Source: Vibrio ishigakensis
Lineage (GTDB): Bacteria; Pseudomonadota; Gammaproteobacteria; Enterobacterales; Vibrionaceae
Length of the DNA stretch: 64,000 nucleotides
Reading direction: 5' to 3'
Assembly (NCBI RefSeq): GCF_024347675.1
Contig: NZ_AP024881.1
Location: forward strand, 2,294,001-2,358,000
Made by a program: the position numbers and the translations under genes. Below are positions 17,819 to 29,708 of this stretch, piece after piece. Numbering within the stretch: position 1 is the stretch's first letter; each line of letters begins with the position of its first letter. Below the pieces are notes generated by a model, which saw nothing but the letters and a program-made list of their open reading frames with translations, had not been told where the DNA came from and ran no database searches.

Positions 17819-19894
17819 ATGAGTAAATGCACTACATCACATGAGATCTATAATAAGAGCGAACAAACTCCACTCTCGGAGATAATGTCAAAAGCCTACT
17901 CTCGACGTGCCGTTCTGAAAGGAACCGGCGGCGTAATGGCCGTTGGCGCACTTAGCTCAGTTGGATTGACGGGCTGTGGCTCAGATGAAACAAGTAATGA
18001 GTTGACCAATAGAGTGACTTCTCTAGGGTTTGAATCGGTAAGCGCGCAAGGTAAGGACGCGTTTACTGTGCCTGAAGGCTATTTTGCTCAAGTACTCGCA
18101 CCTTGGGGCACGCGACTCTTTTCACATGATGTACAAACAGGCACACCGATACAGTTTTTTCAGCAAGACGGTTCCAATACGGCATTAGACCAATTGAATT
18201 CAACAGGTCAGATGCACGATGGCATACATTACTATCCGTTAAACGATGCGGAAGGGATTCTCTGCATAAACCATGAGTTCATCATGCAAGATACCCTGCA
18301 TGAGGAAGGCTTTGATACCAACGACACCGACAATTTTGGTCGCCGTCTGGCGGAGTATGTCCGTAAAGAGTACTACGCACACGGTGTATCCGTAGTCCAT
18401 GTAAGGCTGGAAAACAGTGTTTGGAATGTGGTGCTAGACAGCCAATACAATCGTCGCGTACACACAGCAACCGAAATGGAAGTAACAGGTGCGATAGCTG
18501 ACAATGACCTTCTTACCACCAAGTTTACCGCTGAAACAGGCAAGCCCAATGCCACACACGGAACCTTCAATAACTGTGGTAATGGATTTACACCATGGGG
18601 TACCTATCTGACCTGTGAAGAAAACTGGACAGGGGCGTTTACCACTGAAGATGATATTGACCCTGTGCGTGAGCGCTATGGAATCCAAAAAAATAACATC
18701 ATGTTCAGCTACAACTGGCAAACTGCACCAGTAGAGGAAGAGCAATTCCCTGGTGAATTCAAACGCTGGGACCTCACAGCTAAAGGTGGCTCAGCTGAAG
18801 AAGACTTCCGAAACTTCGATGCAGGTTATGGTTATATCGTCGAGATCGATCCGTTTTCACCTAATGCTATGCCAGCAAAACGCTCATCACTGGGCCGCTT
18901 CCGTCATGAAGACTGTAGCTACGCAACTCCGATAGCAGGTAAACCTCTGGTGTTTTACAGCGGGCATGATGGCAAATTTGAATACGTGTATAAGTTTGTT
19001 TCTGAAGCTCTATGGGATGAAAAAGATGCGAACAGAAACCTAGGTCATGATGCCGACCGCATGGCCATCGGTGCCAAATATATGGACAAGGGTACCCTGT
19101 ATGTGGCGCGCTTTGATGAAAACGGTAAAGGCGTTTGGTTGCCTTTGACCGAAGAAGCCGTTGCTATGAACGGTCAAACACTGGGCGAGCTGATAGGTAC
19201 GCAAGCTGAAATTATCCGCAATACCTTAGGAGCTGCCGATGAAATGGGTGCTACTCCAATGGACCGCCCTGAATGGACAGCCGTGGATTACAGCACAGGC
19301 TTTGTATATCTTTCTCTGACCAACAACGATAACCGTGAACAAGGTAACTCGGCAAACCCACGCCCTTACAACGAATACGGCCATATCGTTCGCTGGAAAG
19401 AGGGCGAAACGGATACTGAGTTCAACTGGGAGATCTTTGTGTTTGGTTCTTCTTCAGAAGCCGATACTTCATCTATTAACCTATCGGGTCTGACTGAAGA
19501 GAATGAGTTCGGCTCAGCGGATGGAATCTGTTTTGACCAGCGTGGCATCTTTTGGTTACAAACCGATGGTGGTGGTACAGATGTCGATGTAGACGACCAG
19601 ATTCTGGCGGTCATTCCAAACAATCTCGAATCCCCTGCTCATGGTGAACCTGTTATCAATATGAACAACCAAGAGCAACTGAAGCGTTTTGCCGTTGCAC
19701 CACAGGGCGCTGAGTCAACCGGAATCACCTTTACCCCAGATTTCCGCCATATGTTTACCAATGTTCAACACCCAACAAACTGGCCACATTCCGCTTTGGA
19801 TGCATCGGTCGAAACCCCAAGCGGTGAGACTTGGCGACCTCGCTCAAGCACAGTAGTCATCTCTCGCTACGACGGTGGCAAGCTCGGCGAATAA
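17819..19894 (+). CDS. PhoX-family (DUF839) secreted phosphatase-like protein, Tat substrate
   Basis: The 691-residue protein has a twin-arginine signal, SRRAVLKG at residues 28-35, a hydrophobic stretch and LTGC (Cys53), suggesting a Tat-exported lipoprotein. The body matches PhoX/DUF839: DGIHYYPL, GILCINHEF, NNCGNGFTPWGTYLTCEENW, FRHEDCSYATP, and late ITFTPDFRHMFTNVQHP. PhoX enzymes are calcium/iron phosphomonoesterases in the periplasm or outside the cell. An internal ATG at residue 23 (MSKAYSRRAV) is an alternative start giving a more usual signal length; the listed ATG is preceded by ATAAGG. It stands alone. Whether it responds to phosphate cannot be told. Confidence 0.85.
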   Translation: MSKCTTSHEIYNKSEQTPLSEIMSKAYSRRAVLKGTGGVMAVGALSSVGLTGCGSDETSNELTNRVTSLGFESVSAQGKDAFTVPEGYFAQVLAPWGTRLFSHDVQTGTPIQFFQQDGSNTALDQLNSTGQMHDGIHYYPLNDAEGILCINHEFIMQDTLHEEGFDTNDTDNFGRRLAEYVRKEYYAHGVSVVHVRLENSVWNVVLDSQYNRRVHTATEMEVTGAIADNDLLTTKFTAETGKPNATHGTFNNCGNGFTPWGTYLTCEENWTGAFTTEDDIDPVRERYGIQKNNIMFSYNWQTAPVEEEQFPGEFKRWDLTAKGGSAEEDFRNFDAGYGYIVEIDPFSPNAMPAKRSSLGRFRHEDCSYATPIAGKPLVFYSGHDGKFEYVYKFVSEALWDEKDANRNLGHDADRMAIGAKYMDKGTLYVARFDENGKGVWLPLTEEAVAMNGQTLGELIGTQAEIIRNTLGAADEMGATPMDRPEWTAVDYSTGFVYLSLTNNDNREQGNSANPRPYNEYGHIVRWKEGETDTEFNWEIFVFGSSSEADTSSINLSGLTEENEFGSADGICFDQRGIFWLQTDGGGTDVDVDDQILAVIPNNLESPAHGEPVINMNNQEQLKRFAVAPQGAESTGITFTPDFRHMFTNVQHPTNWPHSALDASVETPSGETWRPRSSTVVISRYDGGKLGE

Positions 19895-19903
19895 ACCAAA
19901 ATC

Positions 19904-19932
19904 AGCCCCTTTAGTTCAGAATAAAAGGGGCT
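19904..19932. terminator. Hairpin after the phoX-like gene
   Basis: AGCCCCTTT/AAAGGGGCT forms a stem nine bases after the stop codon. Neither strand has a T run directly behind it, so it is a weak terminator or a processing stem. Confidence 0.5.
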
Positions 19933-19960
19933 AAAAAAGTGATTATCAAACTTCACCCAT

Positions 19961-19989
19961 AAAAAAGGCGCTTCAATCGAAGCGCCTTT
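19961..19989 (-). terminator. Terminator after purL
   Basis: On the minus strand AAAGGCGCTTC/GAAGCGCC with loop GATT is followed by six T. Confidence 0.9.
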
Positions 19990-20010
19990 GATATATCTAG
20001 AATCTAGCTA

Positions 20011-23000
20011 TTAGCCGATGTTCTTACGTGCGTTACGGAACATACGCATCCAAGCAGAATCTTCACCCCAAGACTCAGGAGCCCAAGAGTTCGCTACTGT
20101 TCTAAATACGCGCTCTGGGTGAGGCATCATGATGGTCACGCGACCGTCATTAGTAGTTAGACCGGTAATCGCATTTGGAGAACCGTTCGGGTTGTTTGGA
20201 TACTGCTGAGTAGCGTTACCGTTGTTGTCTACATAACGAACCGCTACTGTGCCTGATGCTTCAATCGCATTTAGGTGGTCAGCATCGCGAACCTCTACGC
20301 GGCCTTCGCCGTGAGAAACTGCAATTGGCATACGAGAACCTGCCATGCCGTCGAAGAATACAGAGTCAGACTTCTGAACTTCAACCAAGCTGAAGCGAGC
20401 TTCGAAGCGCTCAGATTCGTTGCGAACAAAACGAGGCCATAGGTCAGCACCTGGGATAAGCTCTTTCAGGTTAGATAGCATCTGACAGCCGTTACACACA
20501 CCTAGAGAGAAGGTGTCTTCGCGCTTAAAGAAGCCTTCGAACTGGTCGCGAGCCTGTGCGTTGAACAGAATAGACTTAGCCCAACCTTCACCAGCACCTA
20601 GTACGTCACCGTAAGAGAAGCCACCACAAGCCACTAGGCCTTGGTATTCATCAAGCACAGCTTGGCCAGTCAGGATGTCGCTCATGTGGATGTCTACAGA
20701 TTCGAAACCAGCACGGTCGAATGCTGCCGCCATCTCAACGTGCGAGTTAACGCCCTGCTCACGCAGGATAGCCATCTTAGGCTTAGCACCTGTCGCAATG
20801 TATGGCGCTGCTACGTCTTCGTTTACATCGAAAGTAAGCTCAACATTCAGACCTGGGTCTGTGTTGTCTTTCTTAGCTTCGAACTCTTGGTCTGCACACG
20901 CTGGGTTATCACGCAGTGCCTGCATCTTATGAGTAGTTTCAGCCCAGATAGTGCGAAGCTCAGTACGAGAACGCTCAACCAGTGCGTTGCCGTTAGCGAA
21001 GATAGCAAACTCGTCACTCGCTTCTACGCTACCGATTACGTGAGAACAAGCCTCTAGGCCTTTCGCTGCAAGTACAGCTTTAACTGCTTCTAGGTCGTCG
21101 TTCTTAACCTGAACAACTGCACCTAGCTCTTCGTTGAATAGCGATGCTAGTGCATCTTCACCAAGGTCAGAGATATCTGCCTTAACGCCACAGTGACCAG
21201 CGAATGCCATCTCAGCTAGGGTTACTAGTAGACCCCCATCGCCTTTATCGTGGTAAGCAACTAGCTTGTCATCACGAACTAGGGTTTGCATTGCATCGAA
21301 GAAGCCTTTTAGCTGCTCTGCGTTATCAACGTCAGCTGGCTTATCACCAAGTTGCTTGTATACCTGTGCTAGAGCTGTTGCACCCAGACGGTTTTGACCA
21401 TTACCTAGGTCAACAAGAACTAGAGAAGAATCGCCTTTGTCTGTGCGAAGCTGTGGAGTCACAGTCTTACGTACATCTTCAACACGACCAAACGCAGTGA
21501 TAACTAGAGAAAGCGGAGAGGTTACTTCTTTATCTTCACCGTTCTCGTTCCACTTGGTCTTCATAGACATTGAGTCTTTACCCACAGGGATAGTCAGACC
21601 AAGCGCAGGACATAGCTCTTCACCTACCGCTTTAACTGCTTCGTATAGGCCTGCATCTTCACCTGGGTGACCTGCTGGAGACATCCAGTTTGCAGATAGC
21701 TTAATGCGTTTGATATCGCCGATATCTGTACCCGCGATGTTAGTCAGAGACTCACCTACCGCTAGGCGCGCTGAGGCACCGAAGTCTAGAAGAGCAACTG
21801 GAGTGCGCTCACCCATAGACATAGCTTCACCATGGTAAGTGTCATAGCTTGCTGCGGTTACCGCGCAGTTTGCTACTGGCACCTGCCAAGGACCAACCAT
21901 CTGATCGCGAGCAACAAGACCTGTTACTGTGCGGTCACCGATAGTGATAAGGAAGGTCTTCTCAGCAACAGTTGGAAGGCGTAGAACGCGATCAACTGCT
22001 TCATTTAGCTCGATACCGTCACGTGCAATCGCTGGGCTATCAACCTTAAGGGTCTTAGCGTCACGGTGCATCTTAGGAGTCTTACCTAGCAAGATGTCCA
22101 TTGGCATATCGATAGGCGTGTTGTCAAAGTGAGAATCGTCTAGAGTCAGTTGACGCTCCTCAGTTGCAATACCTACTACAGCATATGGAGCACGCTCACG
22201 CTTACAGATAGCATCGAATACTTCCATATTCTCTGGAGCAACCGCCATTACATAGCGCTCTTGAGATTCGTTACACCAGATCTCTAGTGGGCTCATGCCC
22301 GGCTCATCGTTTGGTACGTCACGTAGCTGGAATTTACCGCCACGTTCGCCGTCGTCTACCAGCTCTGGAAGTGCGTTAGAGATACCGCCCGCGCCCACAT
22401 CGTGGATAAATGCGATTGGGTTCTCTTCGCCAAGCTGCCAACAACGGTCGATAACTTCCTGACAACGACGCTCCATCTCTGGGTTTTCACGCTGTACAGA
22501 AGCAAAGTCTAGATCTTCAGCTGATTGGCCAGAAGCCATTGAAGATGCAGCACCGCCACCAAGGCCGATGTTCATTGCAGGACCACCAAGTACGATAAGT
22601 TTCGCACCTACTGGGATCTCTTTCTTCTGAACGTGCTCGTCACGGATATTACCCATACCACCAGCGATCATGATTGGCTTGTGGTACCCACGGACCTCTT
22701 CACCTGCGTGAGAAGTTACCTTCTCTTCATAGGTACGGAAGTAACCTAGTAGGTTTGGACGACCAAATTCGTTGTTGAACGCCGCGCCACCTAGAGGACC
22801 TTCAAGCATGATATCTAGCGCGTTTACGATACGGCCAGGCTTACCAAAGTCAGTTTCCCAAGGCTGTTCAAAGCCAGGAATGCGAAGGTTAGACGTAGTG
22901 AAACCAACTAGACCCGCTTTTGGCTTACCACCGATACCGGTTGCGCCTTCGTCACGGATCTCACCACCAGAACCGGTAGAAGCACCAGGCCATGGAGAGA

Positions 23001-23904
23001 TAGCAGTTGGGTGGTTATGCGTCTCAACCTTCATCAGGATGTGCGCATCTTCGTTGTGATAGTTGTATTGACGAGTCTCAGGGTCTGGGAAGAAACGACC
23101 TACTGTAGAACCTGTCATTACCGCTGCGTTATCTTTATAAGCAGAAAGAACGTGGTCTGGCGTAGTCTCGTAGGTGTTCTTGATCATCTTGAACAGAGAC
23201 TTGTCTTGATCAACGCCGTCGATAGTCCAATCAGCGTTGAAGATCTTGTGACGACAGTGCTCAGAGTTCGCCTGTGCGAACATCATTAGCTCGATGTCGT
23301 TCGGGTTACGACCTAGAGTGTTAAAGCTCTCTACTAGGTAGTCAATTTCGTCTTCAGCTAGAGCAAGACCAAGAGAAACGTTCGCTTCTTCTAGTGCCTT
23401 GCGGCCGCCACCAAGCACATCCACTACTGTGTGTGGTGCTGGCTCTGCAACTGCGAATAGTGCGTCTACTGCGTCCAAGTCAGTGAAAACCGCTTCCATC
23501 ATGCGGTCATGGATAAGTGCTTTAACTGCCTCAACCTGCTCGCCTGTTAGTTCAGCTTCTGATTCTACATAGTAAGCTGTACCACGCTCTAGACGCTTAA
23601 CCTTGTCTAGACCACAGTTGTTCGCGATATCGGTCGATTTAGAAGACCATGGAGAGATAGTGCCCGGACGAGGAGTTACTAGAAGTAGAAGACCCTCAGG
23701 CTCGTGCTCTTCGATAGTTGGTCCGTAAGTCAGTAGCTTTTCAAGCTTAGTCAGTTCGGTCGCGTCTAGGTCTGAGGTTAGGTCTGCAAAATGCATAAAC
23801 TCAGCATAGATTCCCGTCACTGGAAGCCCTTGCTCACGGCAAAGTTCTAGAAGTTTTTTAACACGAAACTCAGAAAGAGCTGGGGAGCCACGCAAAATTT
23901 TCAT
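20011..23904 (-). CDS. purL: Phosphoribosylformylglycinamidine synthase
   Basis: This is the large single-chain PurL (1297 residues), which makes FGAM from FGAR, glutamine and ATP in purine synthesis. Domains run in family order: PurS-like N-terminus, linker, two AIRS-type ATP domains ([34 protein letters not shown]) and a C-terminal class I glutaminase with the nucleophile Cys in [13 protein letters not shown] and His/Glu in PHPERVFR. It stands alone with a PurR box upstream. There is no sign of truncation. Confidence 0.98.
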   Translation of the reverse strand: MKILRGSPALSEFRVKKLLELCREQGLPVTGIYAEFMHFADLTSDLDATELTKLEKLLTYGPTIEEHEPEGLLLLVTPRPGTISPWSSKSTDIANNCGLDKVKRLERGTAYYVESEAELTGEQVEAVKALIHDRMMEAVFTDLDAVDALFAVAEPAPHTVVDVLGGGRKALEEANVSLGLALAEDEIDYLVESFNTLGRNPNDIELMMFAQANSEHCRHKIFNADWTIDGVDQDKSLFKMIKNTYETTPDHVLSAYKDNAAVMTGSTVGRFFPDPETRQYNYHNEDAHILMKVETHNHPTAISPWPGASTGSGGEIRDEGATGIGGKPKAGLVGFTTSNLRIPGFEQPWETDFGKPGRIVNALDIMLEGPLGGAAFNNEFGRPNLLGYFRTYEEKVTSHAGEEVRGYHKPIMIAGGMGNIRDEHVQKKEIPVGAKLIVLGGPAMNIGLGGGAASSMASGQSAEDLDFASVQRENPEMERRCQEVIDRCWQLGEENPIAFIHDVGAGGISNALPELVDDGERGGKFQLRDVPNDEPGMSPLEIWCNESQERYVMAVAPENMEVFDAICKRERAPYAVVGIATEERQLTLDDSHFDNTPIDMPMDILLGKTPKMHRDAKTLKVDSPAIARDGIELNEAVDRVLRLPTVAEKTFLITIGDRTVTGLVARDQMVGPWQVPVANCAVTAASYDTYHGEAMSMGERTPVALLDFGASARLAVGESLTNIAGTDIGDIKRIKLSANWMSPAGHPGEDAGLYEAVKAVGEELCPALGLTIPVGKDSMSMKTKWNENGEDKEVTSPLSLVITAFGRVEDVRKTVTPQLRTDKGDSSLVLVDLGNGQNRLGATALAQVYKQLGDKPADVDNAEQLKGFFDAMQTLVRDDKLVAYHDKGDGGLLVTLAEMAFAGHCGVKADISDLGEDALASLFNEELGAVVQVKNDDLEAVKAVLAAKGLEACSHVIGSVEASDEFAIFANGNALVERSRTELRTIWAETTHKMQALRDNPACADQEFEAKKDNTDPGLNVELTFDVNEDVAAPYIATGAKPKMAILREQGVNSHVEMAAAFDRAGFESVDIHMSDILTGQAVLDEYQGLVACGGFSYGDVLGAGEGWAKSILFNAQARDQFEGFFKREDTFSLGVCNGCQMLSNLKELIPGADLWPRFVRNESERFEARFSLVEVQKSDSVFFDGMAGSRMPIAVSHGEGRVEVRDADHLNAIEASGTVAVRYVDNNGNATQQYPNNPNGSPNAITGLTTNDGRVTIMMPHPERVFRTVANSWAPESWGEDSAWMRMFRNARKNIG

Positions 23905-24012
23905 GTGCTTAGGTCTCTTAAATGATGGATTAAAAGTAACATTCCAATATTTTCAATGACTTACACTTAAATCATCGAGGATATTGCGATATTACCTAGC
24001 AATTTTGCGCGT

Positions 24013-24075
24013 ATTATAGTGAATTTGTTTTGTGAAGTAACCAAAAAAGCAACCGTTTGCGCAAATTTTTGCGCA
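24013..24075 (-). promoter_or_regulatory. purL promoter with PurR operator
   Basis: On the minus strand 24062-24047 reads GCGCAAACGGTTGCTT, a good PurR box. It overlaps a wider palindrome TGCGCAAATTTTTGCGCA (24058-24075). A TATAAT -10 element is at 24018-24013; the -35 is weak. Confidence 0.82.
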
Positions 24076-24198
24076 ACACGATTTTGTACCCTTTTTCCCC
24101 TCCTTTGAGCGGTTTATCAAAACGCTTTCTCTTCCCCCTATGTTAGCCGTTTGATATAAAGTGAGGTTTTAGAAGAATAATCAGAGATTTCCAACGTC

Positions 24199-25683
24199 AT
24201 GCCCAAGTCGGTGTTCACTAAATTTATACAGCTCACTGTTGCCCTATTGGCACTCGCTACCCTAGCCGGTTGCCAATATGAGATGGACTCCAAGAGCGAG
24301 CTTCAAAAGATCAAAGACAGAGGCGTGTTACGTGTTGGAACTCTGAACAACCAACTCTCCTACTATATCGGCCCCGACGGCCCTACCGGCCTTGAATACG
24401 ATCTTGCGGTTCAATTTGCCAAAGAACTCGGGGTTCGCCTTGAGATCAAACCGGCCTACCGCCTATCCGAGCTCTTCCCTGCACTAAGAAATGGTGAGGT
24501 GGATATAGTGGCGGCGGGTCTTACCCAAGCACCGAATCGCGTAAAAGCATTTAGACCGGGGCCAGCCTACTATTACGTGAGCCAGCAGGTTGTGTATAAG
24601 AAAGGCACTTGGCGCCCCCGTAACCTTGAGCAGCTTATCGATAGCGGCGAGACGTTAACGGTAGTAAAAGGCTCTCACTTTGAACATACCCTAGCCGAGC
24701 TTTCAAAAACACACCCTGATATCAACTATGAAGTGACCGATGCCTATGACCTCAACGACCTGCTTAAGCAGGTCTCCGAGGGTAAGCGACTGTTCACCGT
24801 TTCAGATTCAATCGAACTGTCTCTAACCCAGCGCATCTATCCTGATATCGCTTTGGCATTTGAGCTAACTGAAGACCAACCAACCTCTTGGTTTATGCGC
24901 AAGACCAATGACGAAAGCCTGTATGCACTTGTTATTGAGTTCTTCGGCAATATCCAGCAAAACGGTGAGCTTCATCTTCTTGAAGAAAAATACCTTGGCC
25001 ATATCCAAGATTTTGATTACGTAGATACTCGTGCTTTCGTTCGCGCTCTAGATAGCCGACTGCCAAAATGGGAAAACCTATTTAAGAAGTATGCAGATGA
25101 GTTCGACTGGCGCTTGGTAGCGGCCCTTGCTTATCAAGAGTCACACTGGAATCCAAATGCGAAATCGCCGACCGGTGTGCGCGGTATGATGATGCTAACC
25201 CTGCCAACCGCTGAAAGCGTTGGGGTAACCAACCGCTTAGACCCAGAGCAATCAGTTCGAGGTGGCGTGGATTATCTGCGCAAGATAGTAGGACGTATCC
25301 CAGATACCATCAACGAGCACGAGAAGATCTGGTTTGCTCTGGCTTCATACAACGTGGGTTATGGACACGTAATGGACGCTAGACGCATCACCAAGGCACA
25401 AGGCGCCGATCCTAACCTGTGGAGTGATGTCAAAGAGCGATTACCTCTACTGCGTAAGAAAGGCTATTACGAATATACTCGCTATGGATACGCTCGTGGC
25501 GATGAGGCATTGAACTATGTTGAAAACATTCGTCGCTATTATCAAAGCATCATCGGCCATGTAGACAAACGCGACCATAAACAGGTAGAAACCAATACTG
25601 ATGATCTGCTGGTGATTCACTCTGAAGACATCCCAGAGTCAGCAGCGCAAAGCACCGACGAGCAAGGGATAGAGCAGGAATAG
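24199..25683 (+). CDS. mltF: Membrane-bound lytic murein transglycosylase F
   Basis: MltF cleaves peptidoglycan glycan strands, forming 1,6-anhydromuropeptides, while anchored as an outer-membrane lipoprotein. The signal peptide ends in LAGC (Cys25). Residues about 40-270 form an amino-acid-binding-protein-like regulatory domain (GVLRVGTLNNQLSYY, EYDLAVQFAKELGV). From about 290 a SLT domain follows, with catalytic Glu314 in AYQESHWNP and the NVGYGH segment. The C-terminal tail is acidic and low in complexity. 494 residues is normal. It is next to purL on the opposite strand, as in E. coli. Confidence 0.95.
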   Translation: MPKSVFTKFIQLTVALLALATLAGCQYEMDSKSELQKIKDRGVLRVGTLNNQLSYYIGPDGPTGLEYDLAVQFAKELGVRLEIKPAYRLSELFPALRNGEVDIVAAGLTQAPNRVKAFRPGPAYYYVSQQVVYKKGTWRPRNLEQLIDSGETLTVVKGSHFEHTLAELSKTHPDINYEVTDAYDLNDLLKQVSEGKRLFTVSDSIELSLTQRIYPDIALAFELTEDQPTSWFMRKTNDESLYALVIEFFGNIQQNGELHLLEEKYLGHIQDFDYVDTRAFVRALDSRLPKWENLFKKYADEFDWRLVAALAYQESHWNPNAKSPTGVRGMMMLTLPTAESVGVTNRLDPEQSVRGGVDYLRKIVGRIPDTINEHEKIWFALASYNVGYGHVMDARRITKAQGADPNLWSDVKERLPLLRKKGYYEYTRYGYARGDEALNYVENIRRYYQSIIGHVDKRDHKQVETNTDDLLVIHSEDIPESAAQSTDEQGIEQE

Positions 25684-25735
25684 TCATATTTTACGGTATG
25701 GTTCACATTTCATGTAACTTGTGCAATAACAAGCA

Positions 25736-25764
25736 TTGAAAACGCCAACTGCGACCTATATATA
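25736..25764 (+). promoter_or_regulatory. Sigma-70-like promoter for the small basic protein gene
   Basis: TTGAAA and TATATA are spaced by exactly 17 nt, giving a predicted 120-nt leader before the TTG start. The leader holds a stem ACAGGGGAG/TTCCTCTGT at about 25779-25798 (with G-T pairs). Confidence 0.65.
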
Positions 25765-25892
25765 TTGGTTAATGACGAACAGGGGAGCCTTCCTCTGTTG
25801 TTGATCATATATCAGTAACAATCTTGTTCTATATATGGTGAGTCAGCGTAAGAAATTACGCCAAACAACGTAGTTACATAGGAGATAGTTCG

Positions 25893-26024
25893 TTGAAACA
25901 CAGAAGAAAGCTGTCCAAGAAATTGGCACAAAAAACTGTTTCAGCTAACCGTCGTAAGCGCATGCTATCCAACAACAAGAAAAAGGTTCTTGGGCGCAAC
26001 CGAGCTTACTCTGCGGTAGCTTAA
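25893..26024 (+). CDS. Small, extremely basic protein of unknown function
   Basis: A 43-residue frame starts at TTG after AGGAGAT (eight bases spacing) and ends at TAA. It contains 9 Lys, 7 Arg and 1 His but no Asp or Glu, with runs such as KHRRKLSKKLAQK and ANRRKRMLSNNKKK. No ATG lies upstream in frame before a stop. A promoter upstream and a hairpin downstream frame it as a separate gene between mltF and tadA. The composition suggests binding to RNA, ribosomes or DNA, but I do not recognise a family. An ATG at residue 24 would give only 20 residues. Confidence 0.6.
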   Translation: MKHRRKLSKKLAQKTVSANRRKRMLSNNKKKVLGRNRAYSAVA

Positions 26025-26034
26025 ACCACGTAAT

Positions 26035-26066
26035 GCAAACATTTGGCTCTCAAGCCGAATGTTTGC
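26035..26066. terminator. Bidirectional hairpin between small basic protein gene and tadA
   Basis: GCAAACATT(T)GGCT and AGCC(G)AATGTTTGC form a long stem with loop CTCA. T runs are poor on both strands, but its place between convergent genes fits a shared terminator. Confidence 0.65.
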
Positions 26067-26577
26067 TTAAGAATCCCCTTCTCCACTCTGTTCTCTCTTT
26101 AACTGCTTTAACGCCTTTTGTTCTTTACGTCTTCGACGAAAGAAGGCCTGCAACTGCTCTCTGCACTCTTGCTCCATCAAGCCCGATTCGATAGTGGCAT
26201 AGTGAAATGCAGCTTCACTCTCAAATAGATTCAGCACAGTTCCAGCCGCTCCTGCTTTTAGATCTGGCGCACCAAAAACGATACGTTTTACTCTGCTATG
26301 CAAAAGCGCACCTGCACACATAGGGCAAGGCTCAAGGGTGACATACAGCGTAGTATCTAGCAGGCGGTAATTTTCTAAGGCTTCTCCTGCTGCTCGCAGG
26401 GTCATGATCTCAGCATGGGCAGTCGCATCGTGAGTGCAGATGCTCTGATTCCAGCCACAAGCAATCTCTTCACCATCTTTGACCAATACCGCGCCTACAG
26501 GCACCTCTCCCTGCTCTTCTGCCTTAGATGCAAGCTCCATCGCTCGGCGCATAAACTTGTGGTCCAGTTCGCTAAAA

Positions 26578-26588
<11 letters not shown>
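26067..26588 (-). CDS. tadA: tRNA-specific adenosine deaminase
   Basis: TadA converts A34 of tRNA-Arg(ACG) to inosine. The zinc deaminase motif is complete: His58-Ala-Glu60 (TAHAEIMTLR) and Cys88/Cys91 (LEPCPMCAGAL). RRAMELASKAEEQGEVPVGAV is typical of the family. Length 173 includes a basic C-terminal tail. The ATG overlaps the end of the LysR gene by 11 nt, so the two are probably co-transcribed. RibD at 6.3 kb is a distant relative in the same fold. Confidence 0.95.
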
Positions 26589-28746
<2,158 letters not shown>

Positions 28747-28760
28747 TCGAATCCCGAAAT

Positions 28761-28792
28761 AAAAGGTGTCAGCTATGCTGGCACCTTCTTTT
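28761..28792 (+). terminator. Hairpin terminator between frmA and fghA
   Basis: AAGGTGTCAGC/GCTGGCACCTT with short loop TAT is followed by CTTTTT. fghA expression beyond it would need read-through or a second promoter. A GTG inside this stem is the false upstream start of fghA. Confidence 0.8.
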
Positions 28793-28807
28793 TATCTAGG
28801 ACAGACA

Positions 28808-29653
28808 ATGACCATAGAAAACATTAGCCAAGCCAAGGTTCATGGTGGCTGGCACAAACAGTACACCCATGATTCAAAAGCGCTTGGGTGCAATATGCGC
28901 TTTGCTATCTTCTTACCACCACAAGCAAGTAGTGACAACCCAGTCCCCGTGCTTTACTGGCTATCTGGCCTAACCTGCACCGATGAGAACTTCATGCAAA
29001 AGGCTGCAGCATTTGAATCTGCAGCTAAGCTCGGCATAGCCATAGTTGCTCCAGATACTAGCCCTCGCGGTGATGGTGTGCCTGACGACCCTGACGGCGC
29101 ATACGATTTTGGTCTAGGTGCTGGGTTTTATCTAAATGCCACCCAGAAACCATGGAAACAGCACTATCAGATGTATAGCTATGTTGTTGATGAGCTCCCT
29201 GCTCTAATTGAAAAGCACTTTCCAGTAAGCGATGTGCGCTCTATCTCAGGGCATAGCATGGGTGGACATGGAGCTCTGACTATTGGGCTTAAGAATCAAG
29301 ATAGCTACCGTTCAATCTCTGCGTTTAGCCCGATAACCAACCCTATGGAGTGCCCTTGGGGTATCAAGGCGTTATCTAATTACCTTGGAGAAGATAAGGT
29401 TTCGTGGGAAGAGTATGACGCCTGTCGACTGCTGGCAAAGCATGGTTCTAAATTGCCAATTCTGGTTGACCAAGGTGACGCAGATGGCTTCTTAGAACAA
29501 GAGCTCAAACCAAATCACCTTATCGATGTTGCAGCCCAGCAATCACTGGATTTTGAGCTCAGGATGCAGACTGGTTACGACCACAGTTATTTCTTTATCC
29601 AGAGCTTTATCAGCGAGCATCTCGCCTTCCATGCCAAGCATCTGCTTAAATAA
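28808..29653 (+). CDS. fghA: S-formylglutathione hydrolase
   Basis: FghA hydrolyses S-formylglutathione to formate and glutathione, completing formaldehyde detoxification. It is an esterase-D-like alpha/beta hydrolase with nucleophile Ser150 in SGHSMGGHGAL, an Asp in VDQGDADGFL and His in GYDHSYFFI. With the ATG at 28808 it has 281 residues, close to E. coli FrmB/YeiG, and TAGGACAGACA lies upstream. The longer frame from GTG 28766 begins inside the frmA terminator. It is the second gene of the frmA-fghA pair. Confidence 0.95.
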   Translation: MTIENISQAKVHGGWHKQYTHDSKALGCNMRFAIFLPPQASSDNPVPVLYWLSGLTCTDENFMQKAAAFESAAKLGIAIVAPDTSPRGDGVPDDPDGAYDFGLGAGFYLNATQKPWKQHYQMYSYVVDELPALIEKHFPVSDVRSISGHSMGGHGALTIGLKNQDSYRSISAFSPITNPMECPWGIKALSNYLGEDKVSWEEYDACRLLAKHGSKLPILVDQGDADGFLEQELKPNHLIDVAAQQSLDFELRMQTGYDHSYFFIQSFISEHLAFHAKHLLK

Positions 29654-29659
29654 TCCAGA

Positions 29660-29688
29660 TAAAAAAACAGCCCGCAATTGCGGGCTGA
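29660..29688 (-). terminator. Terminator between fghA and the AbgT-family gene
   Basis: CAGCCCGCAATTGCGGGCTG is a perfect 20-bp palindromic stem. On the minus strand seven T follow, a strong terminator. On the plus strand a weaker AATTATTT follows. Confidence 0.9.
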
Positions 29689-29708
29689 ATTATTTGAAAT
29701 ACTCGAAC

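Noticed and set aside
20641..21057. A 138-codon plus-strand frame inside purL
   Set aside because: It is the complement of a highly conserved coding region; purL explains the lack of stops.
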